This document shows, in pieces, positions 43,084 to 52,572 of a DNA stretch of 64,000 bases. The position numbers and the translations under genes were made by a program. Numbering within the stretch: the first letter of the stretch is position 1; every line of letters begins with the position of its first letter. The stretch comes from Embleya hyalina (lineage in GTDB: Bacteria; Actinomycetota; Actinomycetes; Streptomycetales; Streptomycetaceae), in assembly GCF_003967355.1 (NCBI RefSeq), contig NZ_BIFH01000043.1, forward strand, positions 62,001-126,000. Reading direction: 5' to 3'. Under the pieces are notes generated by a model that saw only the letters and a program-made list of their open reading frames with translations, did no database searches and was not told the DNA's origin.

Positions 43084-43947
43084 TCAGCCGCCGGCGGTCC
43101 TCAGCTTGGCGATCTGGCGGGCCACCAGGTCGTCGGCCGGTAGGCCGGGTGTGGCCGCGGCCAAGTCGGCGTTGCTCACCACGACGATCGTCGGGCCGAC
43201 GCGCACCACGATCATGCCGAGCGCGCCGCCCGCACCGGGGCTCATCCCGACCGCGAGCGACTCGTCGCCGAGCGCGGCGTGCGGGATCTCGGCGTACGTG
43301 TCGGTCTCGGTCGCGCCGTCGGCGTCGATCGAGGTGATCGACGGGCAACCGCGCAGCGCCCGGCGGCCCTGCGCGAACAGGTCCCGGGCACCGGCGTCGG
43401 TGAAGGCGAACAATTCGACGACGGTGAACCCGGTCGGGTTCGGATCGCCCCTGGTCACCGACGCCTGGGCGGACGCGATCGGGGCGGTCGCCGCCTGCCC
43501 GGGGCGCAGCAGGTCGATCACGGCCTGGCAGGAGGGCTGCTGGGCCCGCTCCCGGCTCTCGGGGTCGCCGCGCGAGCCGTCGTAGGCGCCCGCGGGCATC
43601 TCGGCGGCGGTCAACAGCGCGGCGTCGAGCCGGGATTGCGCGGCCGGATCGGATCCGTTCCCCGCCCCGGTCGGCCCGGACGACTCCTCGATGGGCGGCA
43701 GCGCCGGCGGCGGCTCCTCCGGCGCGGTGGTCGCGGCCGGCGGGGCCAGGCTCGGCGCGGCCTTGGCGGCCGGTGTCGTGGCGGCCGGCGTCGACGGTGC
43801 GGCGGCCTTGCCCGCGGCGGGCGCGGACGCCCGACCGGCCTCGTACTCGCGCGCCAGCGCCTCCTCGTCCCGACCACACGCGGTGGCGGTCAGGAGCAGG
43901 GCCCCGGCGACCGCCGCCGCGCCCACCCGGATCACGATCCTGCGCAT
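43084..43947 (-). CDS. Putative lipoprotein, paralogue A
   Basis: A 287-residue exported lipoprotein with lipobox L-T-A-T-A-C near residue 24, then an Ala/Pro/Thr-rich linker to ~100 and a folded domain of ~180 residues. That domain shares an ordered set of motifs with the next gene: L-L-T-A-A-E-M-P-A-G-A-Y, C-Q-A-V-I-D-L-L, A-S-A-Q-A-S-V-T and H-A-A-L-G-D-E-S-L-A-V. This resembles the PknH-like sensor-type extracellular domain of actinobacteria, but I am not sure. The ATG at 43947 has GGAGGAAGG upstream; a TTG seven codons earlier would overlap that site. Confidence 0.82.
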   Translation of the reverse strand: MRRIVIRVGAAAVAGALLLTATACGRDEEALAREYEAGRASAPAAGKAAAPSTPAATTPAAKAAPSLAPPAATTAPEEPPPALPPIEESSGPTGAGNGSDPAAQSRLDAALLTAAEMPAGAYDGSRGDPESRERAQQPSCQAVIDLLRPGQAATAPIASAQASVTRGDPNPTGFTVVELFAFTDAGARDLFAQGRRALRGCPSITSIDADGATETDTYAEIPHAALGDESLAVGMSPGAGGALGMIVVRVGPTIVVVSNADLAAATPGLPADDLVARQIAKLRTAGG

Positions 43948-44130
43948 ACGCGCCTTCCTCCGAAGCAACGGGCCCGACCCACCACGGGGTCGGGACGACC
44001 CGGACGCCCGGGATCACACGAACGGGCGGAACCCGAACCGCCATCGCCGACCGCGTGCCACGAGGCGGCCCGGCGTGCCCCACCCCGACGCGAACCGGCA
44101 CGTCGTCGATCGGGCGACGCGAGGGGCCTC

Positions 44131-44160
44131 ATCATGGCCGACGCCCCTCGCCTTTGCCAA
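44131..44160 (-). promoter_or_regulatory. Conserved promoter-like block upstream of lipoprotein A
   Basis: Minus strand: TTGGCA (44160-44155), 18-bp spacer, CATGAT (44136-44131). The 16 bases TTGGCAAAGGCGAGGG are identical to the block upstream of lipoprotein B. An overlapping 9-bp hairpin (GCGAGGGGC/GCCCCTCGC at 44119-44151) means a terminator role for the upstream gene is the alternative. Confidence 0.5.
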
Positions 44161-44283
44161 CCGTCCGGCGCCACCCGCATCGGTGCCTGACCGACCGTCA
44201 AAAAGCCCGCATACTCATCGAATTCGCTCCGGGACGAAAGCGGGGGACGGTGGGCCGATCCGAGACCGACCCACCGGCACGGA

Positions 44284-45078
44284 TCAGCCCTTGGCCGCCG
44301 CCACGACCTTCTCGACCTGCCTGGTCACCGTCGCGGTGTCCGGCAGCTTGGGAGTGGTGCCGGTGAACTCGACGATCCTGACCACGACCAACGTGCCGCC
44401 GACGCGGACCACGACCTGCCCGCCGCTGCCGCCGTCCTCCGGAGTGCTGTGGATCGCCAGCGTCTCGTCGCCGAGTTTGGGGTGGGCGGCCTCGGCGTGG
44501 CCGACCGTCGACGTCTCGCCCTCGGAGTCCTTGGTGGTGAGCGAACCGCACTTCGCGAGCGCGGTACGCGCCTTGCCCACGATCGTTTCCGCGTCGGTGC
44601 CCGCGAACGAGAACAACTCGGTCGTGATCACCGTCGACGGCGTCGGGGCGCCGCCGATCGTCACCGCGGCCTGGGCCGCGGCGACCGGCTTGACGGCGCC
44701 CTGTCGCGGCAGCAGCAGATCGGTGACCGGTTGGCAGTCGGGCACCGCCGCCGTCACCCGCTCGCCGGCCGCCTTCGGTTCCCGGGTGAGGTAGGTGCCC
44801 TGCGGCAGCTCCGCCGCCGTGAGGACCGCCTTCTCCAACTGTGCGGCGGTCAGCGGGGTTCCGACCGGGGCACCCGAGGCGACCGGCGCGCTCGGCGCCC
44901 CCGCGCCCGGTGCCCCTGCGGCCGGCGAGGGCGCGGTGACCGGGGTCGTGGTGGTCGTGCTGCTCGCGGCGGGCTTCCCCTCGGTCTTCTTGTCGTCGTC
45001 GGAGCCGCACGCGGTCGCCGCGAACACCACCGAACCGATGACCACCAGCGAGCTCGACCGAAACAGGGACTTGCGCAT
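44284..45078 (-). CDS. Putative lipoprotein, paralogue B
   Basis: A 264-residue lipoprotein with lipobox F-A-A-T-A-C near residue 24 and a Thr/Pro/Ala/Gly linker to ~75. The globular domain parallels paralogue A motif by motif: V-L-T-A-A-E-L-P-Q-G-T-Y, D-C-Q-P-V-T-D-L-L-L-P, A-A-A-Q-A-A-V-T and H-P-K-L-G-D-E-T-L-A-I. Two Cys are conserved between the copies and could form a disulfide outside the cell. GGAGGA about 9 nt before ATG 45078 sets the start. Same orientation as A, 336 bp apart, each with the same promoter-like block. Confidence 0.82.
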   Translation of the reverse strand: MRKSLFRSSSLVVIGSVVFAATACGSDDDKKTEGKPAASSTTTTTPVTAPSPAAGAPGAGAPSAPVASGAPVGTPLTAAQLEKAVLTAAELPQGTYLTREPKAAGERVTAAVPDCQPVTDLLLPRQGAVKPVAAAQAAVTIGGAPTPSTVITTELFSFAGTDAETIVGKARTALAKCGSLTTKDSEGETSTVGHAEAAHPKLGDETLAIHSTPEDGGSGGQVVVRVGGTLVVVRIVEFTGTTPKLPDTATVTRQVEKVVAAAKG

Positions 45079-45332
45079 GAAGACGGAATCCTCCGGGGAA
45101 TCTCGGCCGTGTCCAGGACCGCACCGCGTCGTCACGAGGGAGCGGACGAGGCGGTACGGATCGACGGGACGTGATCGGTCGTCAGGAAAGCGGTGGCAGC
45201 GACTGTGCGCCGATCGACGTCCCCCCACGAGACGTGCGTCCGACGGCGAACGGGCCGAGGGCTCCCGTGCGACGCGGCGCGAACCACCCGGCAAGGCAGG
45301 GGAGTTCGGGAGCGGATGACGAGAGCGCGCTC

Positions 45333-45362
45333 ATCATGATGCAGCGCCCTCGCCTTTGCCAA
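45333..45362 (-). promoter_or_regulatory. Conserved promoter-like block upstream of lipoprotein B
   Basis: Minus strand: TTGGCA (45362-45357), 18-bp spacer, CATGAT (45338-45333), with the same extended TTGGCAAAGGCGAGGG as upstream of lipoprotein A. It begins immediately after the stop codon of the ADP-ribosylglycohydrolase gene. It implies a ~250-nt leader. Confidence 0.5.
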
Positions 45363-46256
45363 CTATTTAAGCCGAGCGGCCTCGATCACCTCGCGCCACC
45401 ACGTCGGCAGCGCCTCCACCCGCCGGATCCACCCGGCCGGCGGCTCGGCGCGAACGCCGACGATTCCCCCGACGATCGCGCACGTCGTGTCCACGTCGCC
45501 GCCCGCGCTGGCGGTCGACCAGAACGCCGCCGCGTAGTCGTCGAGGTGCCGGGCCGCCGACCAGATCGCGAACGGGACGGTGTCGGGGGCGCTCACCAGA
45601 CGGCCGTTGCCGAGCGTGCGAGCCACCGCGCGGGAGTCCGTGCGATCCGCCAACTCCAGTGCGGCGCCCAGGCGTTGGCGGACCAGCCCGGCGGGTGTGC
45701 GGTCCCGTGCGAAGGCGATGAGGTCGGCCGGCTCCGGCTGCTCCAGGATGGCCGCGCCCGCCGCCGCCACGGCCACCGCCACCGCGCCCGCGACGCCCTC
45801 GGGGTGGGTGTGCGTCACCTCGGCCGAGCGTGCCGCCTGCTCCACGACCGCGTCGAGGTCGGCCGCGAACCACGCGCCCAGCGGCGCCACCCGCATCGCG
45901 GCCCCGTTGCCCCACGAGCCCTGCCCGTCGAACGGTTCGGCGGCCAACGTCCGCCAGTCGCCGCCCTGACGCACCAGGCGCAACATCCGGTTCGTCGAGG
46001 GCCCGTAGCCCCGATCGAAGTCGTGCCGCACCGCGAACTCCCGGGCCAGCGCGTCCTGATCGACGCGCCCGCGCAGGCTCAGCTCGGCGTGCAGGACGCA
46101 GGCCATCTCGGTGTCGTCGGTCCACGGCCACTCGCCGTCCGGAAGGCGACGGTCGGCCAGGTGGGGGAGGTTGTCGGGGACGAAGAACTGGGCGCCCAGG
46201 GCGTCGCCGAGCGCGAGACCGCGCAGGGAGGCGAGGGCGGAGGAGTCATGGGTCAT
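45363..46256 (-). CDS. ADP-ribosylglycohydrolase family protein
   Basis: About 297 residues. The DraG/ARH fold is indicated by L-R-G-L-A-L-G-D-A-L-G-A-Q-F, W-T-D-D-T-E-M-A (Mg-binding Asp pair), G-S-W-G-N-G-A-A-M-R and the C-terminal G-G-D-V-D-T-T-C-A-I-V-G-G-I-V-G (Asp ligands). It would remove ADP-ribose from a protein or other substrate. The start is uncertain: 46256, 46268 and 46310 all have ATG and none has a convincing ribosome-binding site; the shortest fits the family best. Confidence 0.88.
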   Translation of the reverse strand: MTHDSSALASLRGLALGDALGAQFFVPDNLPHLADRRLPDGEWPWTDDTEMACVLHAELSLRGRVDQDALAREFAVRHDFDRGYGPSTNRMLRLVRQGGDWRTLAAEPFDGQGSWGNGAAMRVAPLGAWFAADLDAVVEQAARSAEVTHTHPEGVAGAVAVAVAAAGAAILEQPEPADLIAFARDRTPAGLVRQRLGAALELADRTDSRAVARTLGNGRLVSAPDTVPFAIWSAARHLDDYAAAFWSTASAGGDVDTTCAIVGGIVGVRAEPPAGWIRRVEALPTWWREVIEAARLK

Positions 46257-46387
46257 ATGGACGGCCATTATCGCGTCCACCGTGCTTGGATGATCCGAAT
46301 GACGTGCCATCAGCCACCCGCGTCCGGCTGCGAGTTCCCCCTCCCCGGCGGTATATCCGGGGGCGACCACCACCTCGCGGTTCGCGC

Positions 46388-47230
46388 GTGACCCCGACGG
46401 TCACCGCCGCCGTACTCGGCTCGGCCGGGCTGCACGCCGCCTGGAACGCGCTCGCGCACGGCCTCAAGGACCGGCTCGGGACCATGGTCATGATCCAGAT
46501 GGCGAGCCTGGGCATCGGGCTGGTCTGCCTGCCCTTCGTCGGCATACCCGAGTCCGGCGCCCGGCCCTGGCTGCTCGGCTCGGCCGCCCTGCACGTGGTG
46601 TACCACCTGCTGCTGCTCGAGACCTATCGGCTGGGCGACTTCGGTCAGGTGTACCCGATCGCCCGGGGCACCTCCCCGTGGGTCACCGCACTGATCGGGG
46701 TGACCCTGCTGCACGAATACCTCAGCGTGACGCAGACCGTCGGCGTGGTGGTGATCTCGGCCGGGATGCTCGTGCTCGCCCTGGCCGGCGGGATACCGCG
46801 CCGGGCCGAGGCCGCCGCGGTCGCGGCCGCCTTCGCCACCGGCTGCGCGATCGCGCTGTACACCGTCCTGGACGGCGTCGGCGCCCGTTCCTCCGGCTCG
46901 GCGATGTCGTACGCGGCCTGGCTCTTCGTCCTCGAATCGGCCCCGACCATCGTGGTCCTGCACCTGCGCACACGCCGCGACCCCACCCGCGAGCGCAACC
47001 CGCAACGCGCCTGGGGCCTGCTCGGCGGCGCCATGTCGATCGCCGCGTACACCCTGGTCATCTGGGCCCAGACCCGAGGCACCCTGGCCACGATCGCCGC
47101 CCTGCGGGAAACCTCGGTGGTGATCGGCGCCGTGATCGGCACGGTCGTCTTCCACGAGACCTACGGCCGCCACCGCCTCGTCGCCACGATCCTGGTCCTG
47201 CTCGGCATCACCGCGATCAACATCGCGTAG
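46388..47230 (+). CDS. EamA/DMT superfamily transporter
   Basis: A 280-residue membrane protein with about nine to ten short helices and the two-repeat EamA layout. Landmarks are A-A-W-N-A-L-A-H, Y-P-I-A-R-G-T-S-P-W at the end of the first repeat, and V-I-W-A-Q-T-R-G with R-E-T-S-V-V-I-G-A-V-I-G in the second. Substrate unknown; exporters of amino acids or metabolites are common in the family. GTG start, no obvious ribosome-binding site. Divergent from the ADP-ribosylglycohydrolase gene. Confidence 0.88.
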   Translation: MTPTVTAAVLGSAGLHAAWNALAHGLKDRLGTMVMIQMASLGIGLVCLPFVGIPESGARPWLLGSAALHVVYHLLLLETYRLGDFGQVYPIARGTSPWVTALIGVTLLHEYLSVTQTVGVVVISAGMLVLALAGGIPRRAEAAAVAAAFATGCAIALYTVLDGVGARSSGSAMSYAAWLFVLESAPTIVVLHLRTRRDPTRERNPQRAWGLLGGAMSIAAYTLVIWAQTRGTLATIAALRETSVVIGAVIGTVVFHETYGRHRLVATILVLLGITAINIA

Positions 47231-47452
47231 CCCGTCGGAGCGACCCCGCCGACCGGGACAAAAAGTGAGATTGCCGACTTTTCTCATCGGCCCCACCGGC
47301 CGGCCGACCCCCACGACGGAACCGAGAATCCACTCCGAGGAACCCGGCGGCCGTCCGAAAAAGTCGGGACCAAGGTCCACCGGGCCGGGACCGAGGCCCC
47401 CGACCCTCCGACCGAATCCGCCCCGAATCCGCGCACCGCGTCCGGGCACGAC

Positions 47453-47493
47453 AAAGGCCCAGTCCGGAGAAACAACCTCCGACCTGGGCCTTT
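47453..47493. terminator. Terminator between the EamA gene and tRNA-Gly
   Basis: Long inverted repeat AAAGGCCCAG...CTGGGCCTTT with inner GGAG/CTCC pairs, loop AAACAA. It is symmetric enough to act on both the + strand EamA transcript and the minus-strand tRNA transcript. Confidence 0.75.
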
Positions 47494-47501
47494 ACCTCTG
47501 G

Positions 47502-47572
47502 AGCGGGTGACGAGGATCGAACTCGCACCACTAGCTTGGAAGGCTAGGGCTCTACCATTGAGCTACACCCGC
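47502..47572 (-). tRNA. tRNA-Gly (anticodon TCC)
   Basis: Minus strand 71 nt: acceptor GCGGGTG/CACCCGC, D-arm GCTC...GAGC, anticodon stem CTAGC/GCTAG with loop CTTCCAA, T-loop TTCGATC. CCA is not encoded. Confidence 0.93.
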
Positions 47573-47668
47573 AGCTGGTGTGGCGTGCACGTGGCGCCTA
47601 GGTTAGCGGATTGGTGCGCGGCCAGTGCAGACTCTAGCGTGTCGTCCTCTAGACTTCATCGGGCGCCA

Positions 47669-47744
47669 CGGGGCGTAGCGTAGTGGCTAGCGCGCCTGCT
47701 TTGGGAGCAGGAGATCGGGAGTTCGAGTCTCCCCGCCCCGACCA
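47669..47744 (+). tRNA. tRNA-Pro (anticodon TGG)
   Basis: 76 nt including encoded CCA: acceptor CGGGGCG/CGCCCCG, discriminator A, anticodon stem CCTGC/GCAGG with loop TTTGGGA, T-loop TTCGAGT. It lies ~115 nt upstream of the trigger-factor gene. Confidence 0.94.
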
Positions 47745-47860
47745 CCACATCGAGAATTCGCTGCAGGATGGATCGGTACCACCGGTTCTGAACCTTCAGT
47801 GTGCCGTCAGGCAAGATGCACAGGCCCGGAAGAACAGCCCGCAGCAAGGAGACCCTTACC

Positions 47861-49288
47861 GTGAAGAGCGCCGTCGAGACGTTGAACCCGACCCGGGTTC
47901 GGCTCACCGTCGAGGTTCCCTCCGAGGAGCTGAAGCCCAGCCTCGACGCGGCGTACAAGAAGATCGGCAAGCAGGTGACGGTCCCGGGCTTCCGCAAGGG
48001 CAAGATCCCGGCGCGCATCATCGACCAGCGCTTCGGTCGCGAGGCCGTCTTCGTCGAGGCGTTCGACGACATCCTGTCCTCGTCGTACGGCAAGGCCGTC
48101 GAGGAGAACGAGCTGCGCGTGCTGGGCCAGCCCGAGGTCACCGAGGTCACCGACGTGACCGAGCTGGCCGGCGGCGCCGATCTGAAGTTCACCGCAGAGG
48201 TCGACACCCGTCCCGAGATCGAGCTGCCGGACTACTCCGGCATCGAGGTCGAGGTCGATGACATCACCGTCACCGACGAGGATGTCGCCGAGAAGATCGA
48301 GGAGCTGCGCGACCGCTTCGGTGCGCTGAACACCGTCGAGCGGGCCGCGGCCGAGGGCGACACCGTCGTCATCGACATCGAGGCCAAGGTCGACGGCGAG
48401 GTCCTGGAGGACGGCGTCGCGAAGGCGATGTCGTACCAGATCGGCGGCGACACGATGCTGGACGGCCTCGACGCCGCCGTCATCGGCGCGTCGGCCGGCG
48501 AGACCAAGACCTTCGAGACCGAGCTCCAGGGCGGCAGCGCCGCCGGGCAGACGGCCGAGGTCTCGGTCGTGGTGACCACCGTCAAGGCCAAGGAGCTCCC
48601 CGAGCTCGACGACGACTTCGCGCAGCTGGCCAGCGAGTTCGACACGCTGGACGAGCTGAAGGCGGACCTGCGCGAGAAGCTGGACCACCAGAAGCTGCAC
48701 GACCAGCAGAACGAGGGCCGGGACAAGGTCCTCGAAGCCCTGCTGGAGCAGATCGAGGTGCCGCTGCCGGAGAGCATCGTCACCGAGGAGATCGAGCAGC
48801 GCCGCGGTCAGCTGGAGCAGCAGCTCGGCATGATGGGCATGGACCTGGCCAAGTGGCTGGAGATCCAGGGCCAGACCGCCGAGGAGTACGAGGAAGAGCT
48901 CCAGGACAGCGTGCGCAAGGGCATGCGCGCCCAGTTCGTGCTCGACGAGGTGGTGAAGAAGGAGCAGCTCTCCGTCAACCAGGAAGAGCTGACCCAGCAC
49001 CTCATCCAGCGGGCGCAGCAGTCCGGCATGAGCCCCGACCAGTTCGCCCAGCAGGTCATGCAGTCCGGCTACGTGCCGGTCCTGGTCGGCGAGGTCGCCC
49101 GCGGCAAGGCCCTGGAGGTCATCGCCAAGGGTGCCAAGGCCAAGGACGCCTCGGGCAACGAGGTCGGCCTCGGCGTCGACCTGCACGCGGACGACCACGA
49201 GGGCCACGACCACGCCGAGACCGAAGAGGCCGCGGCGACGGACGAGGCCGGCACGGACGAGGCCGCGGCGGACAAGACCGAGGCCTGA
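47861..49288 (+). CDS. tig: Trigger factor, ribosome-associated chaperone and prolyl isomerase
   Basis: A 475-residue protein. The N-terminal ribosome-binding domain contains the signature [10 protein letters not shown] (about 43-52). The FKBP-type PPIase domain is at ~160-245 ([16 protein letters not shown]), and the C-terminal chaperone arms are Glu/Gln-rich. The last ~40 residues are a His/Asp/Glu/Ala-rich acidic tail ([10 protein letters not shown]), possibly metal-binding. GTG start with AAGGAG upstream. It precedes clpP1 as in Streptomyces and Mycobacterium. Confidence 0.97.
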   Translation: MKSAVETLNPTRVRLTVEVPSEELKPSLDAAYKKIGKQVTVPGFRKGKIPARIIDQRFGREAVFVEAFDDILSSSYGKAVEENELRVLGQPEVTEVTDVTELAGGADLKFTAEVDTRPEIELPDYSGIEVEVDDITVTDEDVAEKIEELRDRFGALNTVERAAAEGDTVVIDIEAKVDGEVLEDGVAKAMSYQIGGDTMLDGLDAAVIGASAGETKTFETELQGGSAAGQTAEVSVVVTTVKAKELPELDDDFAQLASEFDTLDELKADLREKLDHQKLHDQQNEGRDKVLEALLEQIEVPLPESIVTEEIEQRRGQLEQQLGMMGMDLAKWLEIQGQTAEEYEEELQDSVRKGMRAQFVLDEVVKKEQLSVNQEELTQHLIQRAQQSGMSPDQFAQQVMQSGYVPVLVGEVARGKALEVIAKGAKAKDASGNEVGLGVDLHADDHEGHDHAETEEAAATDEAGTDEAAADKTEA

Positions 49289-49332
49289 TCCACCCTCCCG
49301 CACCGGCCACGACCGGCGCGGCACGCGACACC

Positions 49333-49368
49333 CGGGCCCGGTCCCCGCTTCGGCGGGGGCCGGGCCCG
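49333..49368 (+). terminator. Terminator after trigger factor
   Basis: A 16-bp stem CGGGCCCGGTCCCCGC with its complement (one G-U pair) closed by the stable tetraloop TTCG, 44 nt after the stop. Confidence 0.85.
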
Positions 49369-49490
49369 TCGGCATGCTCCGAAGGCCCGGAGAGGGGCGC
49401 ACACGCCTCCGTGGCGGCATCCGGGGCCCGGTGGTCGATCCGGGCCCGATCCGCGCGCGACTACCCCGTCACCGGCCGGATATCGCCTTG

Positions 49491-49507
49491 CTGCGCTCTG
49501 GGCGAAC
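49491..49507 (+). promoter_or_regulatory. Probable ClgR box upstream of clpP1
   Basis: CTGCGCTCTGGGCGAAC, whose reverse strand reads GTTCGCCCAGAGCGCAG. It fits the CGC-YNANR-GCG core reported for ClgR, the activator of clp genes in actinobacteria. A TAGGGT hexamer at 49546-49551 could be the -10, placing the box about 50-67 bp upstream of the start point, an activator position. Confidence 0.6.
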
Positions 49508-49649
49508 AGTCCTGAGTCTGGGATGGCCTGCGACGATCCGCGCGTTAGGGTCGCTGTACGAAGGGGGTCACCCGCCACAAAAGCAGGTGCCTCCCAAGGT
49601 CGACTTCGTGACGGCTCGGGATTGCCGTCGGAAACGAGCAGGTGGATAC

Positions 49650-50291
49650 GTGACGAATCCGCAGATCGTGACTCCGGGGCTCGCGGTGCCCACTTCGCGT
49701 GCATCTCAGCCGGGTGGGATGGGGCTCGACGACCAGGTCTACAACCGGTTGCTGCGCGAGCGGATCATCTTCCTCGGCTCGGTCGTCGAGGACCAGATCG
49801 CCAACGCGATCTCCGCCCAGCTGCTGCTGCTGAACGCGGAGGACCCGGAGAAGGACATCTGGCTCTACGTCAACTCGCCCGGTGGCTCCATCACCGCCGG
49901 TATGGCGATCTACGACACGATGCAGTGGATCAGCAACGATGTCGCGACCGTCGCGATGGGCCTGGCCGCCTCCATGGGCCAGTTCCTGTTGACCGCAGGG
50001 GCCCCCGGCAAGCGCATCGCGCTGGCCAACTCCGAGATCCTGATGCACCAGCCGTCCGCCGGCCTCGGCGGCTCGGCGTCCGACATCAAGATCCAGGCCG
50101 AGCAGCTGCTGCGCACCAAGCGCAAGATGACTCGCCTGATCGCACACCATTCCGGGCAGACCCCCGAGAAGATCGAGCACGACTCGGACCGCGACCGTTG
50201 GTTCTCCGCCGAAGAGGCCAAGGAATACGGCCTGGTGGACCACGTGGTTCGCAGTGCGGCCGAGGTTCCCAACACCGGCAGCACCAGCTGA
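49650..50291 (+). CDS. clpP1: ATP-dependent Clp protease proteolytic subunit ClpP1
   Basis: A 213-residue serine peptidase subunit. Catalytic Ser108 is in L-A-A-S-M-G-Q, His133 in L-M-H-Q-P and Asp in the D-R-D-R-W-F-S segment. [13 protein letters not shown] contributes to the oxyanion site. The residues before ~30 may be a propeptide. GTG at 49650 has AGGTGG upstream; an internal ATG at 49720 (M-G-L-D-D-Q) would be too short. It forms mixed ClpP1P2 tetradecamers in actinobacteria with ClpX or ClpC. Confidence 0.95.
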   Translation: MTNPQIVTPGLAVPTSRASQPGGMGLDDQVYNRLLRERIIFLGSVVEDQIANAISAQLLLLNAEDPEKDIWLYVNSPGGSITAGMAIYDTMQWISNDVATVAMGLAASMGQFLLTAGAPGKRIALANSEILMHQPSAGLGGSASDIKIQAEQLLRTKRKMTRLIAHHSGQTPEKIEHDSDRDRWFSAEEAKEYGLVDHVVRSAAEVPNTGSTS

Positions 50292-50397
50292 TCCCGGCGT
50301 CCGTACCGACCGACCGCACAGCCGAGACGTGCTGAAGGTGGGTCACCGGTCGCCCGGCAACCGAGTCGAGTCCGCAGTCCCGGAGGGCTGAGATTTC

Positions 50398-51060
50398 ATG
50401 AACGACAATCTGTTCCACCGGCCCGAGGGCCTGGCACCCCTGGCCTCGCGCAGCGCCGAGAGCCGCTACGTCCTGCCGCGCTTCATCGAGCGCACGTCGC
50501 AGGGCTACCGCGAGCAGGACCCGTACACCAAGCTGTTCGAAGAGCGGATCATCTTCCTCGGCGTCCAGGTCGACGACGCGTCGGCCAACGACGTGATGGC
50601 GCAGCTGCTGACGCTCGAGTCGATGGACCCCGATCGGGACATCTCGATGTACATCAACTCGCCCGGCGGGTCCTTCACGGCGCTCACCGCGATCTACGAC
50701 ACCATGCAGTTCGTGCGCCCCGACATCCAGACGGTGTGCATGGGCCAGGCGGCCTCCGCCGCGGCCGTCCTGCTCGCCGCGGGAACTCCGGGCAAGCGAA
50801 TGGCGCTGCCGAACTCCCGCATCCTCATCCACCAGCCGTACAGTGAAACCGGGCGCGCGCAAGTCAGCGACCTGGAGATCCAGGCTCGTGAGATCCAGCG
50901 CATGCGCACCATGCTGGAGACGATGCTCGCCAAGCACACGACAAAGCCGATCGAGCAGATTCGCGACGACATCGAGCGCGACAAGATTCTGACGGCCGAA
51001 GAGGCGCTCGCGTACGGCCTCATCGACGAGATCACGGCGCCTCGGAAGGTCGTCGGCTAG
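50398..51060 (+). CDS. clpP2: ATP-dependent Clp protease proteolytic subunit ClpP2
   Basis: A 220-residue partner of ClpP1, 106 nt downstream and probably co-transcribed. Catalytic Ser120 in A-A-S-A-A-A-V, His145 in L-I-H-Q-P-Y and Asp in the E-R-D-K-I-L-T segment. The A-S-A-A-A context instead of A-S-M-G is typical of actinobacterial ClpP2. The N-terminal ~40 residues are likely removed on activation. GGAGGG precedes the ATG. Confidence 0.95.
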   Translation: MNDNLFHRPEGLAPLASRSAESRYVLPRFIERTSQGYREQDPYTKLFEERIIFLGVQVDDASANDVMAQLLTLESMDPDRDISMYINSPGGSFTALTAIYDTMQFVRPDIQTVCMGQAASAAAVLLAAGTPGKRMALPNSRILIHQPYSETGRAQVSDLEIQAREIQRMRTMLETMLAKHTTKPIEQIRDDIERDKILTAEEALAYGLIDEITAPRKVVG

Positions 51061-51070
51061 TTGTCCCCGC

Positions 51071-51096
51071 CCGGTCGGCGGCTTGCCGCCGACCGG
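51071..51096 (+). terminator. Terminator after clpP2
   Basis: Perfect 11-bp stem CCGGTCGGCGG/CCGCCGACCGG with CTTG loop, further flanked by TTGTCC/GGACAA. It separates clpP1P2 from clpX. Confidence 0.85.
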
Positions 51097-51225
51097 ACAA
51101 CGGTGACCGGTTGATGGTCAAAACCGGGGGAAACCGGGGGAGCGGAGATTCCGGCGGGGTACCGTCGAAAGACCAGGCACCAGGTCCGGTACACATCCGG
51201 GGCCCAGGCGAAGGAGATGCACCTC

Positions 51226-52506
51226 GTGGCACGCATCGGTGACGGTGGCGACCTGCTCAAGTGCTCGTTCTGTGGAAAGAGCCAGAAGCAGGTGAAGAAG
51301 CTCATTGCCGGTCCGGGTGTCTACATCTGCGACGAGTGCATCGACCTGTGCAACGAGATCATCGAGGAGGAGCTCTCCGAGTCCTCCGAGTTGAAGTTCG
51401 AGGAGCTTCCCAAGCCGCGGGAGATCTACGAGTTCCTCGACGGCTACGTGGTCGGGCAGGAAGTCGCCAAGAAGGCGCTCTCGGTGGCGGTGTACAACCA
51501 CTACAAGCGGGTCCAGGCCGGCGAGTCGGGCAAGGCCTCGCGCGACGACGGCGTGGAACTGGCCAAGTCGAACATCCTGCTGCTCGGGCCGACCGGCTGT
51601 GGCAAGACGCTCCTGGCCCAGACCCTGGCCCGGATGCTCAACGTGCCGTTCGCCATCGCCGACGCGACCGCGCTCACCGAGGCGGGCTACGTCGGCGAGG
51701 ACGTGGAGAACATCCTCCTCAAGCTGATCCAGGCGGCCGACTACGACGTCAAGAAGGCCGAGACCGGGATCATCTACATCGACGAGGTGGACAAGATCGC
51801 TCGCAAGAGCGAGAACCCCTCGATCACCCGCGACGTGTCCGGCGAGGGTGTCCAGCAGGCGCTGCTGAAGATCATCGAGGGCACCACCGCGAGTGTGCCG
51901 CCGCAGGGCGGGCGCAAGCACCCGCACCAGGAATTCATCCAGATCGACACGACGAACGTGCTGTTCATCGTGGGCGGCGCGTTCGCCGGCCTGGAGAAGA
52001 TCATCGAGGGCCGGGTCGGCCGCAAGGGCATCGGCTTCGGCGCGCAGATCCGCTCCAAGCGCGATGTGGAGAGCGCCGACTCGTTCGCCGACGTGATGCC
52101 CGAGGACCTGCTCAAGTTCGGCATGATCCCCGAGTTCATCGGCCGGCTCCCGGTGCTCACCTCGGTGCACAACCTGGACCGCGAGGCGCTGATCCAGATC
52201 CTCACCGAGCCCAAGAACGCGCTGGTGAAGCAGTACCGCCGGCTGTTCGAACTCGACGGCGTCGAGTTGGACTTCGAGATGGAGGCGCTGGAGGCGATCG
52301 CCGACCAGGCGATCATGCGCGGCACCGGTGCCCGCGGCCTGCGCGCGATCCTCGAAGAGGTGCTCCAGTCGGTGATGTACGAGGTCCCGTCCCGCAAGGA
52401 CGTGGCCCGCGTGGTGGTCACCGACCAGGTGGTGCTCAAGCACGTCAACCCCACGCTGGTGCCGCGCGACGTGGTCAAGCGCGAGCGGCGCGACAAGAGC
52501 GCCTGA
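51226..52506 (+). CDS. clpX: ATP-dependent Clp protease ATP-binding subunit ClpX
   Basis: A 426-residue AAA+ unfoldase that feeds ClpP1P2. The N-terminal zinc domain has C-S-F-C...C-D-E-C. Walker A is G-P-T-G-C-G-K-T, the pore loop T-E-A-G-Y-V-G-E-D, Walker [10 protein letters not shown]. An I-G-F loop (G-I-G-F-G-A) for docking on ClpP and sensor 2 in G-A-R-G-L-R complete it. The GTG at 51226 is chosen because AAGGAG lies 9 nt upstream; the in-frame ATG at 51217 directly abuts that site. Confidence 0.97.
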   Translation: MARIGDGGDLLKCSFCGKSQKQVKKLIAGPGVYICDECIDLCNEIIEEELSESSELKFEELPKPREIYEFLDGYVVGQEVAKKALSVAVYNHYKRVQAGESGKASRDDGVELAKSNILLLGPTGCGKTLLAQTLARMLNVPFAIADATALTEAGYVGEDVENILLKLIQAADYDVKKAETGIIYIDEVDKIARKSENPSITRDVSGEGVQQALLKIIEGTTASVPPQGGRKHPHQEFIQIDTTNVLFIVGGAFAGLEKIIEGRVGRKGIGFGAQIRSKRDVESADSFADVMPEDLLKFGMIPEFIGRLPVLTSVHNLDREALIQILTEPKNALVKQYRRLFELDGVELDFEMEALEAIADQAIMRGTGARGLRAILEEVLQSVMYEVPSRKDVARVVVTDQVVLKHVNPTLVPRDVVKRERRDKSA

Positions 52507-52514
52507 TCCGGGCC

Positions 52515-52543
52515 GGGTCGGGGTGGCGTGCGCGCCCCGACCC
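52515..52543. terminator. Terminator between clpX and the convergent gene
   Basis: Stem GGGTCGGGG/CCCCGACCC with an 11-nt loop, 8 nt after the clpX stop and 30 nt beyond the end of the minus-strand gene. Confidence 0.7.
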
Positions 52544-52572
52544 CGATGCCCGACCGGGCCCGAAGACCCGCC

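Noticed and set aside
47231-47452. Small gene between the EamA gene and tRNA-Gly.
   Set aside because: Frames on both strands are Pro/Arg/Gly low complexity without start signals.
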